NCBI GenBank assembly: GCA_963830385.1
Contig: CAWHMD010000004.1
Location: forward strand, 124,001-188,000
Length of the DNA stretch: 64,000 nucleotides
Source of the DNA: Bog-532 sp963830385
GTDB taxonomy: Bacteria; Actinomycetota; Actinomycetes; Streptosporangiales; Streptosporangiaceae
Reading direction: 5' to 3'
Made by a program: the position numbers and the translations under genes. Under the pieces are notes generated by a model. The model ran no database searches. It saw only the letters and a program-made list of their open reading frames with translations, and had not been told where the DNA came from. Below are positions 59,911-64,000 of the stretch, one piece after another. Within the stretch, counting starts at the first letter, position 1. Each line of letters opens with the position of its first letter.

Positions 59911-59938
59911 AGGCCGGTCCTGCGGCTGGAACCGGCCT
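59911..59938 (-). terminator. Terminator of tRNA-Arg (element-supplied)
   Basis: AGGCCGGT and ACCGGCCT arms; on the minus strand followed by TTTTGC. It belongs to the AICE side of attR, so integration replaced the original terminator with this one. Confidence 0.75.
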
Positions 59939-59943
59939 CTGAC

Positions 59944-60019
59944 TGGCGCGCTCGGAGGGACTCGAACCCCCAACCTTCTGATCCGTAGTCAGATGCTCTA
60001 TCCGTTGAGCTACGAGCGC
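59944..60019 (-). tRNA. tRNA-Arg (anticodon ACG), with encoded CCA; contains attR
   Basis: Cloverleaf: acceptor GCGCTCG/CGAGCGC, D-arm GCTC..GAGC, anticodon stem TCTGA/TCAGA with loop CTACGGA (anticodon at 59984-59986), T-arm GGGGG TTCGAGT CCCTC, discriminator G, CCA. The 3' part from the anticodon loop on is the 46-bp att repeat (59943-59988), so the functional gene is a hybrid restored by the integrated element. Confidence 0.97.
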
Positions 60020-60184
60020 CAGTCTTTAATTGTCTGACCTGGCGTTTTGCCGGTCTTGTGTTACGCTACCACATAAGCACAGCGCTTAAAGAGCGTCTGA
60101 TCGCCGTTCGCCAACTGGCTTACCTGACCCTTAAGGGTACGCCATCAGCGGACGGAGGTGGCACCGGTCGGACAGGAGCCCTCC

Positions 60185-61180
60185 ATGTCCGTCGCCGATA
60201 TGGGCAACGCCCGGCGCAAGCGTGGACGCCGGGAGACCGTCCCTGCACCGGCAGGGCCCTCTCTGCGTACCTTCATCACCTCGTGGCAGCTCTCGCTGGA
60301 GGCTGCGGGCAAGAGCCCCAGGACCGTCCGGTCCTACACCGACTCGGCCCGCGCACTGTGCGCCTTCCTCGACGCCCAGGGCATGCCTTCCGACGTGGAG
60401 GGCGTGGGCGCCGATCACCTGCGCGCCTTCCTCTTGGCCGAAGAGCGCCGTACGTCCGCGGTCTCGGCTGCCGTCCACTTCCGCAACCTCCGAGTCTTCT
60501 TCGGCTGGCTGGTGCGCGAGGAGGAACGGCCGGCGCCCAGCCCGATGGACCGCGTCGACAAGCCGAAGGTGACCAAGAAGGCGAAGGCGTTTTTCGAAGA
60601 CGACGAGCTGGCTCGGCTTCTGCGGGCGTGCCAGGGCTCGACATTCGAAGATCGCCGGGACACGGCAATGATCCGCATCTTCATGGACACCGGCATGCGC
60701 GTATCCGGACTGGCGAACTTGCGCTACGACTCTGAGGACGACGCACACAACGACGTGTTCTTGACCCAGCGCCGGCTACGTATCCGGCTCAAGGGGGGCG
60801 ACGAGACCTGGGTGCCGATCGGCAAGAAGTCGGCCGCCGCTCTGGACCGGTACATCCGAGTCCGTGCTCGCCATCCGCACGCCTCGTCGCCCTGGCTCTG
60901 GCTTGGCCAACAGGGCCGCGGTGTGGACCACATGACCGACAGCGGCATCCGCGCCATGGTCAAGCGCCGCGGGCTCCAGGCGGGCATCCAGAACGTGCAC
61001 CCGCACCGCTTCCGCCGATCCTTCGCCGATCACTGGCTAGCGGCCGGCGGTTCGACCGACGACCTCATGCACATCACAGGCTGGAAGACGTATGACATGG
61101 TGCGGGAATATACGGAAGCCCGAGGAATCGCACGAGCACACCAAGCGCATGCGCGCCTTAGCCCCGGCGACCGCATCTAA
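60185..61180 (+). CDS. Second tyrosine recombinase (XerC/phage type)
   Basis: 331 residues: SAM-like N-terminal domain (LRTFITSWQLSLEAAGKSPR, TVRSYT), catalytic residues in DTGMRVSGLANL (Arg), HPHRFRRSF (His-x-x-Arg), ITGWKT (Trp in place of the second His, accepted in this family) and MVREYT (Tyr). Not related in detail to the AICE integrase: no arm domain and no Cys insert. GACAGGAGCCCTCC precedes the ATG. No second att repeat was seen, so it may be a solitary recombinase or remnant of another element on the 5' side of the tRNA. Confidence 0.88.
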   Translation: MSVADMGNARRKRGRRETVPAPAGPSLRTFITSWQLSLEAAGKSPRTVRSYTDSARALCAFLDAQGMPSDVEGVGADHLRAFLLAEERRTSAVSAAVHFRNLRVFFGWLVREEERPAPSPMDRVDKPKVTKKAKAFFEDDELARLLRACQGSTFEDRRDTAMIRIFMDTGMRVSGLANLRYDSEDDAHNDVFLTQRRLRIRLKGGDETWVPIGKKSAAALDRYIRVRARHPHASSPWLWLGQQGRGVDHMTDSGIRAMVKRRGLQAGIQNVHPHRFRRSFADHWLAAGGSTDDLMHITGWKTYDMVREYTEARGIARAHQAHARLSPGDRI

Positions 61181-61729
61181 CGCCAGTCCCCTGCTTGTTT
61201 AATTGACCGGTTATAGCTGCGCATGGGGGTCTAACTTAGGTGGAGCTCCAGCACATTAGACCCGCAACAACACGCATGCCTTATCGTCGTCGCGTCAGTA
61301 TGGGGAGATAGATCACCGCTACTCCAATTCCACCCACAGCCAAGCCTATTAAACTCCTATATGCGTGTTCGCTGGTCAGGTGGCGGGACTGGCCCACGGG
61401 GAGGGCGGGACCCGGAACAGGTCGGCGGCGCCGGGGCCATGGTCAGGCCGATCAGGGTAGGGGCCAGGCAGGTCAGGGGCATGACCAGGTCGGCGCAGCC
61501 GGTGGCCAGGGCAGCGGAGGGCATCCCCGGAGCCTGAGCGGTGGCGGGTCCTGGACGACGGCGCGGCCGCCGTGGCGTTTGAGGGCCCGTGGCCGAAGTA
61601 CTGCTGGAGACCACCGAATGGGCAGCGAAGACGAGGTGCGGGCGGCCAAATATGGGAGGCGATCGAGGCCCGGTTCCCGCGGGCGAAGGTCTGGGCGGTG
61701 GTGGCCACGGTGACCGCGATGGTGCCGCC
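61181..61729. other. Spacer with possible gene remnants
   Basis: About 550 bp with no intact gene. A short AT-rich part (61190-61370) is followed by GC-rich sequence. The minus strand carries a hydrophobic stretch (CADLVMPLTCLAPTLIGLTM) and the plus strand carries EAIEARFPRAKVWAVVATVT; both look like decayed gene pieces. Confidence 0.35.
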
Positions 61730-62617
61730 TCACGGCTCGGCGCCCGGGCCGGCGTCCGGCTCGCGCGCCAGTTGCACGACCGCCACGCCCAACACGAGCA
61801 GGAGGGCGAACAAGACGGCCCCAGCGCCGGGGCCGCGGCGAATATGCTCGTCGTAGACGGCGACGCCGACCACGATGCTCAGCAGCGGGTCGACACTCGC
61901 GCTGGCGGGCAGGCTCGCGGTCAGCGGCGCGGCCTGGAAGGCGAGCTGGCTGAGCAACAGCCCGGCCGCGCCGGCGGCGAGCGCGAGGTAGAGCTGCCAG
62001 CTGATCAGCACGCGCAGCGGGTGGGCTACTCCGATGTCGGTGACAGCCTTGATCAGCGCGGCGGTGCCCGCGTAGATGACGCCGACCGCCACACCAAGCA
62101 GGGCTGCACCGCGGCCGGTTGTCTTCTGCCGTCGTCCGACCTCGACGCAGGCCGCGGCAAGCACTGCCCCGACCACGCCGGCTATCACCGCCGGCAGCCG
62201 GTCGGCAGTCTCCCGCGTCGCGTCGCCGCCCGCGGCAGCGAGCCAGACGAACCCGCCCAGCGCGGCGCAGAACAGTACGGCCCACAGTAGCTGGACGGGG
62301 CTGACCTGACTGTGGTCGTGTACGCGCCGCGCTACGAGGGCGAACAACAAGCCGGTGGTCAGCAGCGGCTGCACGATCGCCAGCGCGCCGAGGTGCAGCG
62401 CTGCCACCTGCAAGCCCAATCCCACCGTGTCGCAGGCGATCCCGCCCAGCCAGAGCGGGTGGGCGAGCGTGGCTCGGACGAATCGGGCTAGCGAACGCCG
62501 GTGCGGGCCCCGGGCGTCGGACACTCGTCCAGCGCTGACGTGCTTGAGGCTGCTGGAAACGGCATAGGCGAGCGCCGCGCCGAGGGCTAGCGCCGTCACC
62601 AGCCAGTCGTTGCCCAC
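61730..62617 (-). CDS. DMT-superfamily (EamA-like) transporter
   Basis: 295 residues with nine to ten membrane helices in two similar halves (LVTALALGAALAYAVSSSLK; LAIVQPLLTTGLLFALVARR; VDPLLSIVVGVAVYDEHIRR). The second half keeps the typical end with a Glu-containing loop. Members export metabolites or amino acids; this actinobacterial subgroup is uncharacterised. It is divergent from the glycosyltransferase-deacetylase pair. Confidence 0.85.
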   Translation of the reverse strand: MGNDWLVTALALGAALAYAVSSSLKHVSAGRVSDARGPHRRSLARFVRATLAHPLWLGGIACDTVGLGLQVAALHLGALAIVQPLLTTGLLFALVARRVHDHSQVSPVQLLWAVLFCAALGGFVWLAAAGGDATRETADRLPAVIAGVVGAVLAAACVEVGRRQKTTGRGAALLGVAVGVIYAGTAALIKAVTDIGVAHPLRVLISWQLYLALAAGAAGLLLSQLAFQAAPLTASLPASASVDPLLSIVVGVAVYDEHIRRGPGAGAVLFALLLVLGVAVVQLAREPDAGPGAEP

Positions 62618-62749
62618 CGTGACCCCTCCCGTCGCCGCCGGCCGCCTGATGCCGGCATCTTGATCGGGCTATCGTCAGACGACAGCCGGGTGTGGCCAGT
62701 TCAAATCTAGATCCTGCGTTGGGAGTGTCGTGGCTCAGAGCGGACGGGC

Positions 62750-63898
62750 ATGTCGTCGATGCTGAGGATCGCGCATGTGAGCGACTGCTACCTGCCTCGT
62801 ATAGGCGGCATCGAGACGCAGGTGCACGGGCTCGCCTTGCGTCAGCAGCGTCGGGGCCACCACGTGCAGGTGATCACGTCGGTCGGCGTCGAGGCGGACG
62901 GCCTGGCCGACGACGTCCCGGTGCTGCGCCCCGCCGCGCGCGGCGGGGGCGCTGCCGGACGCATCCGCTACGGGCACTCGGTGGCGGCCCGCCGTGCTGT
63001 GCTGGCGGGCCGCCACGACGTCGTCCACGCGCATTTGTCGACGTTTTCGCCGCTGGCCCTGCTCAACGCGGCCGCGGCGGCGCGGGCGGGCGTGCCGACA
63101 GTGATCACGATGCATTCGCTGCTCGGCGCGGCGCCTCTTGGCCAGGTCGTCGATCTCCTCTCGCCCGGGCTCGCCCGGCAGGTCACGTGGACTGCCGTGA
63201 GCGATCGTTGCGCGGCCGACCTGCGCCGCGCCTTGGGTGGCCGCCGGGCGGTCAGCGTGCTGCCCAACGGGGTGGACGTCGCAGCCTGGCGGCAAGACTG
63301 CGCGCCGCGCGCCCCAGACCGGCTCGTGATCGTCAGCGTGGGCCGGCTGGCGCGGCGCAAACGCCCGCACCAGCTGCTGCGGATGCTTCGCGAGGCGCGC
63401 GCTCGCATCCCGCCGCATGTGGACGTGCAGGCGCGGATCATCGGCGACGGCCCGCTGTACGCGTCGCTGCGACGCGATCTCGCGCGGCACGGCATGTCTG
63501 ACTGGGCGCGGCTGCTCGGTGGCTGCCCGCACTCCCGGATCCGCGAGATCTACCGGGACGCCGACCTCTACGTTGCCCCGGCCAAGCTGGAGTCCTTCGG
63601 CATCGCCGCGTTGGAGGCCCGCTGCGCGGGACTGCCCGTGATCGCCTATGCCCGCACCGGGGTCGCAGACTACATCGTCGACGGGCGTGATGGGCTGCTC
63701 GTCGACGACGACGCCGCGATGGTCGACGCGCTCACGGCCGCCGCGACGTCGCCTGGCCGGCTGGCCGCCATCCGCTCGCACAACGCCTGCCACCCTCCGC
63801 TGGTGAGCTGGGCGGAGGTGCTAGACCGCACCGAGGAGATCTATGCGCCCGTCGCCCCGGCCACTCGCTCGCCGAGCTCGGTTGCGGGCGCTGAATGA
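62750..63898 (+). CDS. GT4-type glycosyltransferase coupled to a PIG-L deacetylase
   Basis: 382 residues. Acceptor domain: MLRIAHVSDCYLPRIGGIET with the Gly loop. Donor domain: VSVGRLARRKRPHQLLRML and APAKLESFGIAALEARCAGL, the EX7E region. Its stop overlaps the start of a PIG-L deacetylase (ATGA). A transferase plus deacetylase pair is the plan of mycothiol (MshA/MshB) and of some natural-product or lipid glycosylations; the match to MshA is not close enough to call. Alternative ATG at 62759. Confidence 0.87.
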   Translation: MSSMLRIAHVSDCYLPRIGGIETQVHGLALRQQRRGHHVQVITSVGVEADGLADDVPVLRPAARGGGAAGRIRYGHSVAARRAVLAGRHDVVHAHLSTFSPLALLNAAAAARAGVPTVITMHSLLGAAPLGQVVDLLSPGLARQVTWTAVSDRCAADLRRALGGRRAVSVLPNGVDVAAWRQDCAPRAPDRLVIVSVGRLARRKRPHQLLRMLREARARIPPHVDVQARIIGDGPLYASLRRDLARHGMSDWARLLGGCPHSRIREIYRDADLYVAPAKLESFGIAALEARCAGLPVIAYARTGVADYIVDGRDGLLVDDDAAMVDALTAAATSPGRLAAIRSHNACHPPLVSWAEVLDRTEEIYAPVAPATRSPSSVAGAE

Positions 63899-64000
63899 GC
63901 ACGATCGTCTTCATCCATGCCCACCCCGACGACGAGGCGCTGCTGACAGGCGGGACGATGGCACTGCTCGCCCGGGCGGGGCATCGCGTGGTGCTCGCCA
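63895..64000 (+). CDS. PIG-L (LmbE) family deacetylase, N-terminal part
   Basis: First 35 residues only: STIVFIHAHPDDEALLTGGT, with the family metal motif HPDDE. Zinc-dependent removal of an N-acetyl group from an amino sugar is expected. Continues beyond the window; coupled by ATGA to the glycosyltransferase. Confidence 0.88.
   Translation, partial: MSTIVFIHAHPDDEALLTGGTMALLARAGHRVVLA

Larger units (their letters stand above)
42466..59988. mobile_element. Actinomycete integrative and conjugative element (AICE), pSAM2 type, with AT-rich cargo
   Basis: About 17.5 kb bounded by 46-bp identical direct repeats of the tRNA-Arg(ACG) 3' half. Order from the tRNA inward: integrase, excisionase, RepSA-type replication protein, HTH protein, FtsK-type transfer ATPase, Spd-like membrane protein, small Zn-ribbon and DUF932 genes, XRE control gene with VOC gene. 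The left third is AT-rich cargo (NACHT-like NTPase, endonuclease-fold protein, pentapeptide protein). All core functions of a self-transmissible AICE (dsDNA transfer by a single FtsK-type pump, rolling-circle replication, tRNA integration) are present and look intact. Confidence 0.88.

Noticed and set aside
61357..62290. ORFs on both strands before the EamA-like gene
   Set aside because: Only fragments look protein-like; no intact frame, so treated as decayed sequence.

Overview
The window comes from the chromosome of a high-GC Gram-positive actinomycete. The host genes use mostly G/C third positions, and many are coupled by ATGA or GTGA overlaps. Lipoproteins carry classic lipoboxes. The tRNA gene encodes its CCA. 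Several loci have close mycobacterial or streptomycete counterparts: LpqY-SugABC, IniBAC and a pSAM2-like integrated element. I cannot name a genus.

Layout. (1) 1-7829: two sugar ABC import systems transcribed away from a shared 0.54-kb spacer. On the left are a LacI regulator, a solute-binding lipoprotein and the start of a permease. On the right is a complete lpqY-sugA-sugB-sugC-like trehalose importer. (2) 8128-20105: ordinary host genes. These are a ParB-like protein with a phosphoesterase, a TetR-controlled drug-export ABC pair (ATPase frameshifted), a TauE-type permease, an esterase with a glycosyltransferase, a TMEM175-like channel, and an EAL-GGDEF protein with a decayed EAL motif. 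(3) 20406-32274: an expanded iniBAC-like envelope-stress locus. Two membrane-anchored Hsp70 paralogues flank a large LuxR regulator (frameshifted), two dynamin-like GTPases (IniA and IniC type) and two IniB-like Gly/Asn-rich repeat proteins. (4) 32296-39990: regulators (WYL, an orphan sigma region 4, TetR), small enzymes, VOC proteins and a divergent ankyrin-type protein. (5) 40313-60019: a tRNA-Arg(ACG) integration hotspot with three copies of the tRNA 3' half. They bound a short older element remnant and a complete actinomycete integrative and conjugative element (AICE) of about 17.5 kb. (6) 60185-64000: a second tyrosine recombinase, an EamA-type transporter, and a glycosyltransferase coupled to a PIG-L deacetylase that runs off the end.

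How the parts work together. The AICE reads as a textbook module: XRE control gene, accessory small proteins, Spd-like membrane protein, FtsK-type Tra, HTH protein, Rep, Xis, Int, tRNA. Its left half carries a visibly AT-richer cargo island (44322-50320). The island holds a membrane-bound NACHT-like NTPase, a divergent restriction-endonuclease-fold protein and a two-TM pentapeptide-repeat protein. It is a plausible, undescribed defence or conflict cassette, and a tRNA-Phe 3'-half scar at 47812-47858 suggests it came from another integrated element. In mycobacteria iniBAC is linked to cell-wall stress and, as I recall, to trehalose. The trehalose importer 13 kb upstream is therefore a suggestive neighbour, though nothing in the sequence proves a regulatory link.

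Limits: all family calls are by eye from translated sequence and motifs. Starts were chosen by ribosome-binding sites and homology sense. No database was searched.
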